Below are positions 1 through 9,178 of a stretch of 64,000 nt of DNA, piece after piece. This stretch comes from Prochlorococcus sp. AG-409-P03. Its GTDB lineage: Bacteria > Cyanobacteriota > Cyanobacteriia > PCC-6307 > Cyanobiaceae. The stretch's first letter is position 1, and every line of letters begins with the position of its first letter. Under the pieces are notes generated by a model. That model was given only the letters and a program-made list of their open reading frames with translations, was not told where the DNA came from and did not search any database. Location: the NCBI GenBank assembly GCA_003215295.1, contig QCKN01000001.1, positions 1 through 64,000 of the forward strand. The letters are read 5' to 3'. A program made the translations under genes and the position numbers.

Positions 1-544
1 AACTTCGTTGAATAAATGCCATCTTGATAGGAATCTGCAAAGCCTCATCTAAAGCAGAGAAATCAACTCGAGAATCTTTTCCAAGAGACAGCTCTTGATA
101 TAAAACCCCAAACTCACTGAGAGAGCCCTGTCCCGTCCCTCTTAAACCTATTACTTCTTCAAGTGTGTCATAGGGCCTACCAGTTATTGATACCAGCCGA
201 TCTCCTGGACGCAATGCCCCAAATAAAGCCGCGCTAATAGCATGCGTTCCGCTTACAAATTGGGGTCGAACTATCGCCCTTTCAGCTCCGAAAACTTTTG
301 CAAAAATACGATCTATAACCTCTCTCCCCTGATCACCATGTCCATAACCTGTCATTGATGCAAAATGGTGACTACCTAATCGTTCTGCTGCAAACGCATT
401 TAAAACTTTTTCTAACCTGGGCATTATTTCTTGCGCATGTTTTTCCCAAGAAGGCTTTAAGCGACTGGCCACACAAGCCACTTGCGCCCTAGCCCAGTTC
501 TGAAGTAATGCTTCATCAATTCCTCCTGATCGGGGTCTAGCCAC
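1..544 (-). CDS. PLP-dependent methionine gamma-lyase family protein (aluminium resistance family), N-terminal part
   Basis: A reading frame open from a GTG at 544 down to the left window edge gives 181 N-terminal residues; an in-frame stop lies shortly upstream and no ATG intervenes. The peptide carries the block T-G-Y-G-H-G-D-Q-G-R-E at about residues 65-75, followed by V-R-P-Q-F-V-S-G-T-H-A, characteristic of the Met_gamma_lyase/aluminium resistance family (fold type I PLP enzymes). The PLP lysine would lie beyond the window. The family's substrate is poorly defined in cyanobacteria, so only the family is claimed. The gene is truncated by the window, not by mutation. It is divergent from the desaturase at 673. 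Confidence 0.85.
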   Translation of the reverse strand, partial: MARPRSGGIDEALLQNWARAQVACVASRLKPSWEKHAQEIMPRLEKVLNAFAAERLGSHHFASMTGYGHGDQGREVIDRIFAKVFGAERAIVRPQFVSGTHAISAALFGALRPGDRLVSITGRPYDTLEEVIGLRGTGQGSLSEFGVLYQELSLGKDSRVDFSALDEALQIPIKMAFIQRS

Positions 545-619
545 AAGAAATACCTGATGAGGTTTACAGTTCCTTTAGATTTTGAAGCTGTTTTTTCATT
601 TCGCCCACTGTTCCATCCA

Positions 620-644
620 CGTCTATCCCAATTCTGTATAGACG
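620..644. repeat. Perfect 7-bp inverted repeat ahead of the first desaturase
   Basis: CGTCTAT (620-626) and ATAGACG (638-644) are exact inverted copies separated by 11 bases, 28 bases before the TTG start at 673. It lies between two divergent genes and could be an operator or a 5' leader hairpin. A G-rich then T-rich stretch follows directly. No function is shown. Confidence 0.4.
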
Positions 645-672
645 GGGTTTTCGCTAAACGCGGGAGTGCATT

Positions 673-1593
673 TTGGTTTCGACTGTTCCTTCAAATACTG
701 CTAGCTCCAGGGAGTTGCGCCTAAGGGCAGGCATTCGTGCCCCTCGGGATCCCCTCCCACCCAGACAAAAGCGTATTCGATGGGGTACAACGATTTTCAT
801 GCTCGTGATGCATGTAGGAGCAACTTTTGCACTATTACCTCGTTATTGGAGTTGGCAAGGTATTGCAGCATTTGGTGTTCTCTACTGGATAACAGTTCTA
901 GGGGTGACCTTGGGATTGCACCGTCTGGTGGCACACCGCAGCTTTATCGCTCCTCGCTGGGTTGAAAGAGTACTAGTAGTGATGGGAACCCTTGCCTGCC
1001 AAAGTGGACCTATCGAATGGGTGTCACTCCACAGGCACCATCACAAGTTCTCGGATCAACCAAACGACCATCACGATGCGGGGCGAGGCTTTTGGTGGAG
1101 CCATAGCGAGTGGATGTTGCATGAAATCCCTGCTTTAAAACATAGTCAAGCACTGGCAGGAGATCTCACCAGTGATCCATTCTTTTGTTGGCTAGATCAT
1201 TGGTTTCTTCTTTTACAAATACCTATTTTCCTCATGCTCTACTGGTTTGGAGAAATGACTGAAGTCCATGGAGGAGGAATAGGTTTAGCTCTCTGGGGAA
1301 TACCACTTCGTCTTGTTGTTGTTTATCACGTCACTTGGCTAGTCAATTCCGCAACTCACACCTTTGGATATAGAAACTTTGACAGCCCTGACTTATCAAG
1401 GAATTGCTGGTGGGTGGCTGTTCTTTCTTTTGGAGAAGGTTGGCACAACAATCATCATGCCCACCCTCAAAGCGCCCGACACGGTCTTAGATGGTTTGAG
1501 TTCGATATAACCTGGCAACACATCAAGCTCTTACGAAAATTTGGACTTGCTCGCCAAGTTCGTCAGGCAAAGCTTTCACAAACAACTTCCTAA
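673..1593 (+). CDS. desC: Acyl-lipid/acyl-CoA delta-9-type fatty acid desaturase
   Basis: The 306-residue protein has the three histidine clusters of membrane di-iron desaturases: H83-R-L-V-A-H88, H120-R-H-H-H124 and H258-N-N-H-H262. Hydrophobic segments lie at about residues 40-57, 62-80 and 175-222, fitting an integral membrane enzyme that inserts a double bond into acyl chains of membrane lipids using ferredoxin electrons. The start is a TTG at 673; no better in-frame start is evident. A second, diverged paralogue lies at 2389, with an unrelated minus-strand gene between them. Its stop overlaps the stop of that convergent gene by 4 bases. The family is clear; the exact bond position (delta-9 type) is inferred from the DesC-like length and motifs. 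Confidence 0.92.
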   Translation: MVSTVPSNTASSRELRLRAGIRAPRDPLPPRQKRIRWGTTIFMLVMHVGATFALLPRYWSWQGIAAFGVLYWITVLGVTLGLHRLVAHRSFIAPRWVERVLVVMGTLACQSGPIEWVSLHRHHHKFSDQPNDHHDAGRGFWWSHSEWMLHEIPALKHSQALAGDLTSDPFFCWLDHWFLLLQIPIFLMLYWFGEMTEVHGGGIGLALWGIPLRLVVVYHVTWLVNSATHTFGYRNFDSPDLSRNCWWVAVLSFGEGWHNNHHAHPQSARHGLRWFEFDITWQHIKLLRKFGLARQVRQAKLSQTTS

Positions 1594-2330
1594 TCTCTGA
1601 ATCTTGAAGCCCTAACGCGTAAGTCTTCCAAAAAACCCTGCGCACCTCTACGTGAGGGCTCTCCACCAAGTGCTAGGTGTGTGGAATACAAATCCAACAA
1701 TTCACCATCTAATTGCTCAGCGGAGTAATCCCTCATACCTGACATGACTTCTGCAAATCGCTCTCTTCGCATGGATTTCTTGATTGGATAAACCTTTAAA
1801 ACCTCATCACGACACTGTCGCCAAGTTCGACCATTGCATAAATAGTCGGCAAGGGCAGCACTTAAACATGCAGCCTCATCTTCCTCAATAAACCAATCAA
1901 AGCAAGTAGGTAGAGGCGATAACCCCAAAAAAATCTCAAGGAATTGACCAGCCCCCAAAGGAACTTCATCATCTCCAACGACAGCAATAGCAGACTCAGA
2001 CAGAACCTTTAACAGCTCTGGGTGTGCCTGCGCCAATTCATGACGAATAGGTTCAATACCTACATGCAATAAATGATTTGCTTGAGCTAAAGCAAGAAAA
2101 ACTTCGGGGCCAGGTGAAGCAAGCTTGGCATTACGAAGGTTCGAAATTTGTGAGCTATGAAGCCTTCCTAAATCAAGGCATTCTGCCAAAGCAGGCAAAA
2201 CTTTATGGGACCACCCATTCCTTTCATGCCATACATGTATGAGATGAGCCATAGCTCGCCGCCCATTGAATAACCGCTCGCGAAAACCAATAGTCACAAA
2301 ATCAGAATTCAGATCGCAACATAAACTCAA
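1590..2330 (-). CDS. Conserved hypothetical protein with possible helix-turn-helix segment
   Basis: A 246-residue soluble protein that I do not recognise. Residues about 40-95 (H-S-S-Q-I-S-N-L-R-N-A-K within an alpha-helical, leucine- and alanine-rich context) resemble a Xre-like helix-turn-helix, which would suggest DNA binding, but this is weak. The rest is acidic and helical with no transmembrane segment or Cys motif. It sits convergent between two desaturase genes, overlapping the first by 4 bases at the stops. That placement invites a role in lipid desaturation control, but nothing in the sequence proves it. The open frame in a gene-dense region supports a real gene. An alternative start is the methionine near residue 27. 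Confidence 0.65.
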   Translation of the reverse strand: MSLCCDLNSDFVTIGFRERLFNGRRAMAHLIHVWHERNGWSHKVLPALAECLDLGRLHSSQISNLRNAKLASPGPEVFLALAQANHLLHVGIEPIRHELAQAHPELLKVLSESAIAVVGDDEVPLGAGQFLEIFLGLSPLPTCFDWFIEEDEAACLSAALADYLCNGRTWRQCRDEVLKVYPIKKSMRRERFAEVMSGMRDYSAEQLDGELLDLYSTHLALGGEPSRRGAQGFLEDLRVRASRFRD

Positions 2331-2388
2331 TAATTAGTCTTATCATCCATGGTCACAGTGTAATTTCTTATCAGTCATAGAGTCTGTC

Positions 2389-3309
2389 TTGGCAACTGCT
2401 TTCGCGCCCCAGTGCAAACCAATACCTTCGCATAAAGCAGTTGAAGTTGCATCAAGACTTCAGAGTCCAACCAAATCAACCTCAAAATATCAAAAAAAAG
2501 AGCAAAAGCGCTGGGGAACGATCGGATTCATGATCACAATTCACCTCTTAACCGTAGTCGCACTAATGCCCCAATATTGGTCCTGGCAAGCTTTATCAGT
2601 CCTTCTGATTCTTTATTGGATAACTGCATGTCTTGGAGTGACTCTTGGCTACCACAGACTTCTCTCCCATCGCTCCTTTCGAGTTCCTAGATGGCTAGAA
2701 CGTTTTTTTGCAACTTGCGGAGCTCTAAGTTGCCAACATGGACCAATTGACTGGATTGGTTTACATCGACACCACCACACATTTTCTGACACAACAGCAG
2801 ATCACCACAACAGCAAGAAGGGATTTTGGTGGAGCCATATGGGCTGGATGTTTCAACCAATTCCTGCGATGAATGCTGTAGCGCGCCTCAGTGGTGATTT
2901 ATACAGAGATCCTTATTATCGCTGGCTAAACAAATACTTCCTTCTGCTTCAAATTCCATTAGCTGGTTTACTTTTTTATCTTGGGACTATTACTAGTGCA
3001 AATGGATGGTCGCTAGTGCTATGGGGCATACCAATGCGTTTAGTTCTCGTTTACCACGTAACTTGGTTGGTTAATTCCGCGACTCACTGCTGGGGGACTA
3101 CTGACTATGACAGCGGGGATAATTCTCGCAACAATGCCTGGGTCGCAGCACTAACTTTTGGAGAAGGTTGGCACAACAATCACCATGCCTTTCCTAACTC
3201 TGCCCGTCAGGGCCTCAAGCCAGAGCAAATAGATATAACTTGGGAACACATCCGTCTTTTGAAGGCTTGCGGCCTTGCAAGCAAGGTGAGGCTGCCTGCC
3301 ACGTATTAG
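2389..3309 (+). CDS. desC: Second acyl-lipid/acyl-CoA delta-9-type fatty acid desaturase
   Basis: 306 residues with the same three histidine clusters as the gene at 673: H89-R-L-L-S-H94, H126-R-H-H-H130 and H262-N-N-H-H266. The two proteins align over their full core but differ at many positions and at the N-terminus, so they are diverged paralogues rather than a recent duplicate. Membrane segments lie around residues 45-60, 68-88 and 182-230. The start is a TTG at 2389. It ends 39 bases before rplI. The pair probably acts on different acyl chains or lipid positions, as known for multiple DesC classes in marine cyanobacteria; which class each belongs to needs a tree. Confidence 0.92.
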   Translation: MATAFAPQCKPIPSHKAVEVASRLQSPTKSTSKYQKKEQKRWGTIGFMITIHLLTVVALMPQYWSWQALSVLLILYWITACLGVTLGYHRLLSHRSFRVPRWLERFFATCGALSCQHGPIDWIGLHRHHHTFSDTTADHHNSKKGFWWSHMGWMFQPIPAMNAVARLSGDLYRDPYYRWLNKYFLLLQIPLAGLLFYLGTITSANGWSLVLWGIPMRLVLVYHVTWLVNSATHCWGTTDYDSGDNSRNNAWVAALTFGEGWHNNHHAFPNSARQGLKPEQIDITWEHIRLLKACGLASKVRLPATY

Positions 3310-3348
3310 GGTTATTGATCATCTCAAGTCCTTTGTCTGTTAATTGCC

Positions 3349-3807
3349 ATGGCCAAGCGCGTACAAGTCGTTCTCAGTGAGGACGTCCTTAGCCTAGGTA
3401 AGGATGGAGATCTAGTAGAAGTTGCCCCAGGATATGCTCGTAACTTCTTGCTTCCTTATGGCAAGGCTCTACCAGTGACTCCAGCGGTTCTAAAGCAAGT
3501 AGAGCACCGCAGAGCGAAACAAGCTGAACATGAAGCAGCCTTAAAACAAGAAGCCATAGACTTCCAAACTGCTCTTGTAACAATTGGACGCTTCACCGTT
3601 AAAAAACAAGTAGGTGAAGATCAGGTGCTGTTTGGAACAGTAACCAATGGAGACGTTGCTGAAGCGATTCAAAACGCGACAGAAAAAGAAGTGGATCGTA
3701 GAAATATCACTGTCCCAGAAATTCATAGCACTGGCAAATATAAGGTTCAAGTCAAACTGCACAGTGAAGTGACAGCCGAAATTAACCTGGAAGTAATTAG
3801 CTACTAA
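3349..3807 (+). CDS. rplI: 50S ribosomal protein bL9
   Basis: 152 residues, the usual length. The N-terminal domain shows the bL9 block around [14 protein letters not shown], then [12 protein letters not shown] at about residues 26-37. A charged central connecting helix (residues 48-75) and the C-terminal rRNA-binding domain follow. The protein binds 23S rRNA near the L1 stalk. ATG start. It is followed 60 bases later by dnaB, a common pairing in bacteria, and the two may share a transcript. Confidence 0.97.
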   Translation: MAKRVQVVLSEDVLSLGKDGDLVEVAPGYARNFLLPYGKALPVTPAVLKQVEHRRAKQAEHEAALKQEAIDFQTALVTIGRFTVKKQVGEDQVLFGTVTNGDVAEAIQNATEKEVDRRNITVPEIHSTGKYKVQVKLHSEVTAEINLEVISY

Positions 3808-3867
3808 GTTTCTTGTAGTCTTGGCATCCCCTGCCAAAAAAGTCTTCTTGAAAAGTAGTCTTGATTC

Positions 3868-5292
3868 ATGGTAAGCGTCCCCCTGCCAAATAATGGAGAT
3901 GCCTCCAATCAGGGGGCTCAGACTTATGCGAAAACAAACAAGTCAAGAGAACCTAATTTTGAAGCACCACCTGACTCTGTTCCACCACAAAATCTTGAAG
4001 CAGAAGAAGCAGTACTAGGAGGAATACTGTTAGACCCTGATGCAATTAGTCGCGTAGCAGATTTACTTCAACCAGAAGCTTTTTATTTAAATGCACATCG
4101 AGAAATATTTCGCACAGCCTTAATGCTGTATAGCCAGGGCAAACCAACTGATCTCACGGCAATGAGCGCTTGGCTTGCTGACACAGGATCACTCGACAAA
4201 ATAGGTGGGAATAGTCGATTAGTTGAACTTGTAGAGAGAGTGGCCTCCACTGCCTCAATTGAACAAGTAGCAAAGCTGATAATGGATAAATTTCTCAGAC
4301 GCCAATTAATTCGATCTGGGAACGAAGTAATCCAACTAGGTTTTGATCAAAACCTGCCAATGGAAGAAGTTCTGGACAAAGCAGAGCAGAAAATCTTCGC
4401 AATCAGTCAGGAAAAACCCTCCAAAGGCCTTACCCCAGCAGCAGAAATCCTCACTAGCACCTTTAACGAAATAGAAAGTCGTTCATTAGGTACATCAGTA
4501 GCTGGAATACCAGTGAACTTCTATGACCTTGATGCAATGACTCAAGGTCTCCAACGTAGTGACTTAATTATTGTTGCAGGTCGCCCAGCTATGGGGAAAA
4601 CATCAATCGTGCTCAATCTTGCAAAAAATGTTGCGCAATTACATGACTTACCTGTTTGCGTTTTCAGTCTAGAAATGAGCAAAGAACAATTAACTTACCG
4701 CCTACTTTCCATGGAAGTAGGTATAGAAAATGGAAGACTCAGAACTGGACGATTACAACAAGATGAATGGCCTTTATTAGGGCAAGGAATTAACACTCTT
4801 GGACAACTACCAATTTTTATTGATGACAAACCAAATTTAAGTGTGCTTGAAATGCGATCACTTTGTAGACGTTTGATTGCAGAGCAAGGAAAAGAGCTCG
4901 GGCTGGTTGTGATTGACTACCTACAGCTCATGGAAGGGTCAACTCCAGATAATCGAGTACAAGAACTGTCACGAATCACACGAGGACTAAAAGCAATGGC
5001 AAGAGAACTAAAGGTACCTGTTGTCGCCCTATCTCAACTAAGCAGAGGTGTGGAATCACGTACCAACAAACGACCCATGCTGAGTGATCTTCGTGAATCA
5101 GGCTCAATAGAGCAAGATGCAGATTTAGTGTTAATGATCTACAGAGATGAGTACTACAATCCCGAAACAAGTGACAGAGGAATAACTGAAGTAATAGTTA
5201 CGAAGCATCGCAACGGGCCAGTTGGAACAGTGAAGTTACTCTTCGAGCCACAATTCACGCGTTTCAGAAACTTAGCTGCATTAGGGCAATAA
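3868..5292 (+). CDS. dnaB: Replicative DNA helicase DnaB
   Basis: 474 residues. The N-terminal DnaB domain occupies about residues 38-145 (starts P-P-Q-N-L-E-A-E-E-A-V-L-G). The RecA-like ATPase domain from about 205 has a Walker A at residues 238-246 (G-R-P-A-M-G-K-T-S) and a Walker B-like V-V-I-D-Y-L-Q-L near residue 350. It then has L-S-Q-L-S-R-G-V-E-R-type motif H4 and D-L-R-E-S-G-S-I-E-Q-D-A-D. It unwinds DNA at the replication fork as a hexamer. The ATPase domain is uninterrupted, so no intein is present, unlike some cyanobacterial DnaBs. It follows rplI and precedes mnmG on the same strand. Confidence 0.97.
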   Translation: MVSVPLPNNGDASNQGAQTYAKTNKSREPNFEAPPDSVPPQNLEAEEAVLGGILLDPDAISRVADLLQPEAFYLNAHREIFRTALMLYSQGKPTDLTAMSAWLADTGSLDKIGGNSRLVELVERVASTASIEQVAKLIMDKFLRRQLIRSGNEVIQLGFDQNLPMEEVLDKAEQKIFAISQEKPSKGLTPAAEILTSTFNEIESRSLGTSVAGIPVNFYDLDAMTQGLQRSDLIIVAGRPAMGKTSIVLNLAKNVAQLHDLPVCVFSLEMSKEQLTYRLLSMEVGIENGRLRTGRLQQDEWPLLGQGINTLGQLPIFIDDKPNLSVLEMRSLCRRLIAEQGKELGLVVIDYLQLMEGSTPDNRVQELSRITRGLKAMARELKVPVVALSQLSRGVESRTNKRPMLSDLRESGSIEQDADLVLMIYRDEYYNPETSDRGITEVIVTKHRNGPVGTVKLLFEPQFTRFRNLAALGQ

Positions 5293-5324
5293 CACTGATA
5301 TGAAAATCCACGAGCGATGACTTA

Positions 5325-7286
5325 ATGAGTGAGAAAGTCAATCCAAGCGAATCTTTCGACGTAATAGTTGTGGGAGGAGGTCACGCAGGTTGTGAAGCAG
5401 CTATCACAACTGCTCGCCTAGGACTCTCAACCGCATTATTTACTCTGAATCTCGATCGTATTGCTTGGCAACCCTGCAACCCTGCAGTCGGAGGACCTGC
5501 AAAAAGCCAACTAGTGCATGAAGTGGATGCACTTGGTGGTGTGATTGGAAGGTTGGCAGATGCAACAGCACTACAAAAAAGAGTCCTTAATGCCAGTCGG
5601 GGTCCAGCTGTTTGGGCATTAAGAGCGCAAACAGATAAACGGCTTTACTCAAGGGAAATGTTACGACTCCTAGAGGAAACAGAACACCTAGCTCTACGAG
5701 AAGCGATGGTCACTGGCATCGAAATCAACGAAATAACTGATAAAAATTTCTCTTTCCCAAACCAAGACGACGAGCGTGTTGGTCAAATCACAGGTGTTAG
5801 AACCTATTTCGGAAGTGTTTTTCAAGCCAAGACTGTCATCCTTACTACAGGAACTTTTTTAGGAGGAAAAATCTGGGTAGGCAATCAATCAATGGCTGCT
5901 GGACGTTCCGGGGAACAAGCAGCTGAAGGATTGACTGAAGCGTTGCAAAAACTAGGCTTCCAGACGAGTCGGCTCAAAACAGGTACACCTGCAAGGGTCG
6001 ATCGACGCAGTATTCGCCTTGACGCCTTAGAAGAACAACCTAGTGATGCATATGACCGTTTCTTCTCGTTCGATCCTGAAGCATGGGTTAGCGGGAAGCA
6101 AATGAGTTGTCACATCACACGCACGACAAAAGCCACTCACCAATTAATAAAAGATAATCTTCACTTAACACCAATCTACGGTGGTTTTATAGATAGCAAA
6201 GGGCCACGCTACTGTCCCTCGATAGAAGATAAGATTGTGAGGTTTGCTGATAAGGAATCTCATCAAATCTTTCTGGAGCCAGAAGGTAGAGATACTCCAG
6301 AAATCTATTTACAAGGCTTTTCTACAGGTCTTCCTGAAAACCTACAACTTGAGTTATTACGAACCCTCCCAGGTCTCGAAAATTGTGTAATGCTCAGGCC
6401 CGCCTATGCAGTGGAGTACGACTACCTTCCAGCTACCCAACTACATGCCACATTAGAAACAAAAAAAATAATGGGTTTATTCACTGCAGGGCAACTGAAT
6501 GGCACAACAGGCTACGAAGAAGCTGCTGCGCAAGGATTAGTGGCAGGGCTAAATGCAGCCCGACTAATCCTCAAGAAAGAAGCTATCTACTTCCAACGTG
6601 AAGATAGTTACATAGGGACAATGATTGATGATCTAGTCAGCAAGGATCTAAAAGAGCCATATCGAGTATTAACAAGCCGTAGCGAATATCGCCTTGTCTT
6701 GCGGGGAGACAATGCTGATCGACGTCTCACCCCTCTTGGGTACAAACTTGGTTTAATTGATGAACGTCGCTGGCAACTCTATAAGACTAAACAAAAAGCC
6801 CTGGAAGAAGAAAAATATCGCTTAGAACATCAACGTCTCAAAGCAAGTGATTCTATTGCAGCTTCTGTTGAACAAGAAACGGGAGCAGCAATCAAAGGAT
6901 CCATAACTCTCGCTGACTTACTACGTCGCCCAGGCGTACATAATAGCGATCTCATTAGATACAAGCTAGTCAACCCTGAACTACCGTTAGCGGTACGAGA
7001 AGGAGCAGAGATTGACATTAAATACAGCGGCTATCTAGAACGTCAAAAAGCTCAGATCAATCAATTTAAAAAGCAAAGTGGTCGCCTTTTACCTCAAAAC
7101 ATTGACTACCAAACCATTAAAACAATTTCTCAGGAAGCACGTGAACGATTAAATGCCGCCCGTCCTAGAAGCCTGGGACATGCTGCTGACCTGCCAGGAG
7201 TGAGCAAAGCAGACTTAACAGCCCTTCTTGTATGGCTCAAAATACAGACCCCTCAAGCAAATAGGACTGCTATCCACAATGATTAA
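5325..7286 (+). CDS. mnmG: tRNA uridine-5-carboxymethylaminomethyl modification enzyme MnmG (GidA)
   Basis: 653 residues, close to the family's usual length. A Rossmann FAD site lies at residues 17-25 (G-G-G-H-A-G-C-E-A). The MnmG blocks [12 protein letters not shown] and L-N-A-S-R-G-P-A-V follow, with a second dinucleotide-binding block near residue 390 ([16 protein letters not shown]). The C-terminal helical domain, which contacts MnmE, ends with [14 protein letters not shown]. With MnmE it installs carboxymethylaminomethyl groups on wobble U34 of certain tRNAs. ATG start 32 bases after dnaB. No mnmE is present in the window. Confidence 0.97.
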   Translation: MSEKVNPSESFDVIVVGGGHAGCEAAITTARLGLSTALFTLNLDRIAWQPCNPAVGGPAKSQLVHEVDALGGVIGRLADATALQKRVLNASRGPAVWALRAQTDKRLYSREMLRLLEETEHLALREAMVTGIEINEITDKNFSFPNQDDERVGQITGVRTYFGSVFQAKTVILTTGTFLGGKIWVGNQSMAAGRSGEQAAEGLTEALQKLGFQTSRLKTGTPARVDRRSIRLDALEEQPSDAYDRFFSFDPEAWVSGKQMSCHITRTTKATHQLIKDNLHLTPIYGGFIDSKGPRYCPSIEDKIVRFADKESHQIFLEPEGRDTPEIYLQGFSTGLPENLQLELLRTLPGLENCVMLRPAYAVEYDYLPATQLHATLETKKIMGLFTAGQLNGTTGYEEAAAQGLVAGLNAARLILKKEAIYFQREDSYIGTMIDDLVSKDLKEPYRVLTSRSEYRLVLRGDNADRRLTPLGYKLGLIDERRWQLYKTKQKALEEEKYRLEHQRLKASDSIAASVEQETGAAIKGSITLADLLRRPGVHNSDLIRYKLVNPELPLAVREGAEIDIKYSGYLERQKAQINQFKKQSGRLLPQNIDYQTIKTISQEARERLNAARPRSLGHAADLPGVSKADLTALLVWLKIQTPQANRTAIHND

Positions 7287-7334
7287 CATAAGAGAGACAA
7301 TTAGCAAGAATAGCCGCAATCTTGGAGGTATCTT

Positions 7335-7925
7335 CTGAATTATTCACTACTAAAGTCACCTGATACTCTCTGGGAAGCACCAACAGAAGCAGTGCTTTCT
7401 GGGAAAGGGCCACAGCAGCTCCCCGGGCCATGGCAGATCATGCTCCTTGGAGATGGCAGTCCAACGCGACATCTCCGTCTTCTGACTGGTCACGAGGTGG
7501 AAGTTAAGTTGATTGCAATGGAAACAGAAGTTATACCCAATTATCAAGCACCTATCGAAGTCAAAGAGTTAAAGCCACCACTCCTGCGGCGACAAGTGTG
7601 GCTTACCTGTAATACACAAACATTGGCATGGGCAGAAAGCTGGTGGAATAACACAGAAGCAAATTTACATCTTAAGAACAAGGAGCAACCAATATGGAAA
7701 AGCCTGACACAAGGGCGCTCTGAGTTGTTTCGAGAAGTAGATGGACTCGCGTTAGTTAATGCTAAATGGCTAGAAACTGAATTCGATGAAAAAGGTCCTT
7801 TCTGGAGTCGACACTATCGCTTTTTTAGAAATAACAAGGAACTAACCGTGATCAGAGAAGTTTTCAACCCAAAGCTAGAACTCTGGCTAGGGTCTACTCC
7901 ACGCGTGGATCCGGAAATCAGCTAG
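7335..7925 (+). CDS. Chorismate lyase-like protein (DUF98/Ycf21 family), probable CTG start
   Basis: The core matches the cyanobacterial and plastid Ycf21/DUF98 family related to chorismate lyase: L-L-G-D-G-S-P-T-R-H-L, R-R-Q-V-W-L, S-E-L-F-R-E and W-S-R-H-Y-R-F-F. In cyanobacteria such proteins release 4-hydroxybenzoate from chorismate for plastoquinone synthesis. The first conventional in-frame start is GTG 7392 (177 residues). However, the frame is open upstream to a stop at 7311, and a perfect GGAGG (7324-7328) stands 6 bases before an in-frame CTG at 7335. The added residues (S-P-D-T-L-W-E-A-P) look like the family's N-terminus. I therefore place the start at 7335 (196 residues), with GTG 7392 as the alternative. 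Confidence 0.75.
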   Translation: MNYSLLKSPDTLWEAPTEAVLSGKGPQQLPGPWQIMLLGDGSPTRHLRLLTGHEVEVKLIAMETEVIPNYQAPIEVKELKPPLLRRQVWLTCNTQTLAWAESWWNNTEANLHLKNKEQPIWKSLTQGRSELFREVDGLALVNAKWLETEFDEKGPFWSRHYRFFRNNKELTVIREVFNPKLELWLGSTPRVDPEIS

Positions 7926-8012
7926 TCAATAAATTTCAAATTCAAGGGAAATGTCATTAAGAACTTGCCAACTTTCATCGTTGCTGGACTATAGGTTAGT
8001 CGTTACTCACTA

Positions 8013-8480
8013 ATGACAACCTCGCCGACCTGGTTAAACCTCACTGATCTAGGAAACATATACGGAATTTCCCCAATTAAATGTGGACGCACTCTTGAAG
8101 AGAATGGTTGGCGTGATCAGCATGGACGTCCAACTCAAGGAGCCCTACTAGCTGGTGCGGTTTCCACTGAAAAAACACAAAAACTTACAGACACAACCCT
8201 TTGGCATGCCGACATCTGCAAAGCATTATTAGAACGGAATGGATTCATACCGGTCAGTCGAGCAAGTCGCATCGCGCAATGGACACAATTACTGGAAGCT
8301 CTGGAAGAGGGATCTCCATCTATTAATACAACTGCAGAACAAATGGCTGAAGAGTTACCTAAAGAACTAATCCAGGAAGTGAATGCACAATTAGCCGAAA
8401 GAGGATGTCATTTCCGAGTCAAAGACAACTCGCGCACCCATGCATCAACCTCTAAGGCAAATAACAGTTACTGCCTATAA
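8013..8480 (+). CDS. Conserved hypothetical protein
   Basis: 155 residues, soluble, no signal peptide. The N-terminal half (L-T-D-L-G-N-I-Y-G-I-S-P-I-K-C-G-R-T-L-E-E-N-G-W-type pattern) looks like a small winged- or MerR-like helical DNA-binding fold, with G-R-P-T following; this is only a resemblance. The C-terminus is short, polar and variable. It is the last gene of the plus-strand run starting with rplI and is convergent with the minus-strand gene ending at 8513. I cannot assign a function. Confidence 0.65.
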   Translation: MTTSPTWLNLTDLGNIYGISPIKCGRTLEENGWRDQHGRPTQGALLAGAVSTEKTQKLTDTTLWHADICKALLERNGFIPVSRASRIAQWTQLLEALEEGSPSINTTAEQMAEELPKELIQEVNAQLAERGCHFRVKDNSRTHASTSKANNSYCL

Positions 8481-8512
8481 GTAACACTCAATCTAACGAG
8501 GAAGCCAAAATA

Positions 8513-9046
8513 CTAGAAAGCGCGCTTACGACTTGATCTCGGCAACAAACGACGTTGTGAACGCAATGATTGTCTATTAATTGAACTTGAAAGACGTTCA
8601 GCTGAATTAGTGCCTTCGGCAAGAGGGCGTTGCCATCGATTTAACCGAAAAGAAGATTCATCAGGCCATTCCTCCTCAACACATTTATCTTCTAGAGAAC
8701 TGATAGACAGTTCTTTTCGCTTCGAGCTATTAGATCCTCGACGCGAGATTGCCTTTAGAGGCTTCTTGTTTCTAGAGGTTTGCTGTACATCTGAAGATTG
8801 CCAAGATTCCACCCAATCATCCTCATCCTCTAACAGCCATTCAACCTTGTCACCAACCCATCGTCCAACTCTTTCTATGCTCCCAGCTGAGAACCGAGAC
8901 AAATTGCCATTCTTCCTTTGTCCTGGCCGTGCACCTGAGACACCATCTACAAACTGACGACCAGTGGCAATAAACTGATCTAATCCACGATCAAAAGCCT
9001 GAGAAAGTGTGGAACGCTTGAAGTGATGTGAACGATTAAAAGCCAT
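8513..9046 (-). CDS. Hypothetical basic, low-complexity protein
   Basis: 177 residues rich in Arg, Ser and Lys. A conserved-looking N-terminus (A-F-D-R-G-L-D-Q-F-I-A-T-G-R-Q-F-V-D-G-V) is followed by W-V-G-D-K-V-E-W-L-L-E-D-E-D-D-W. The C-terminal half is serine/arginine-rich and probably disordered, ending in R-S-S-R-K-R-A-F. Such composition suits nucleic-acid binding, but no domain is recognised. It lies 9 bases downstream of a small membrane ORF, which overlaps the SprT-like gene, so the three probably form one minus-strand transcript. Confidence 0.6.
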   Translation of the reverse strand: MAFNRSHHFKRSTLSQAFDRGLDQFIATGRQFVDGVSGARPGQRKNGNLSRFSAGSIERVGRWVGDKVEWLLEDEDDWVESWQSSDVQQTSRNKKPLKAISRRGSNSSKRKELSISSLEDKCVEEEWPDESSFRLNRWQRPLAEGTNSAERLSSSINRQSLRSQRRLLPRSSRKRAF

Positions 9047-9055
9047 CTATAGAAT

Positions 9056-9178
9056 TTACTTAAGCTTTCCATCAAGCCAATACTCTCTGTGCCACCCAAT
9101 TAGAGCAATGGCCAAACCAGAAACCTGAAGAACAAGGAAAAACACATCCAAGTCAAACTCCCTTTTCAACAGGCTCAT
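9056..9178 (-). CDS. Small single-span membrane protein overlapping the SprT-like gene
   Basis: A 40-residue ORF starting at ATG 9178, inside the last 26 bases of the SprT-like gene in another frame. One hydrophobic segment (about residues 11-25, V-F-F-L-V-L-Q-V-S-G-L-A-I-A-L) is followed by a charged tail with W-H-R-E-Y-W. The frame is open further upstream (to a start at 9283), but that part is antisense-free overlap with sprT coding and looks like chance. No good ribosome binding site is seen, which fits translational coupling from the upstream gene. Function unknown. Confidence 0.45.
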   Translation of the reverse strand: MSLLKREFDLDVFFLVLQVSGLAIALIGWHREYWLDGKLK

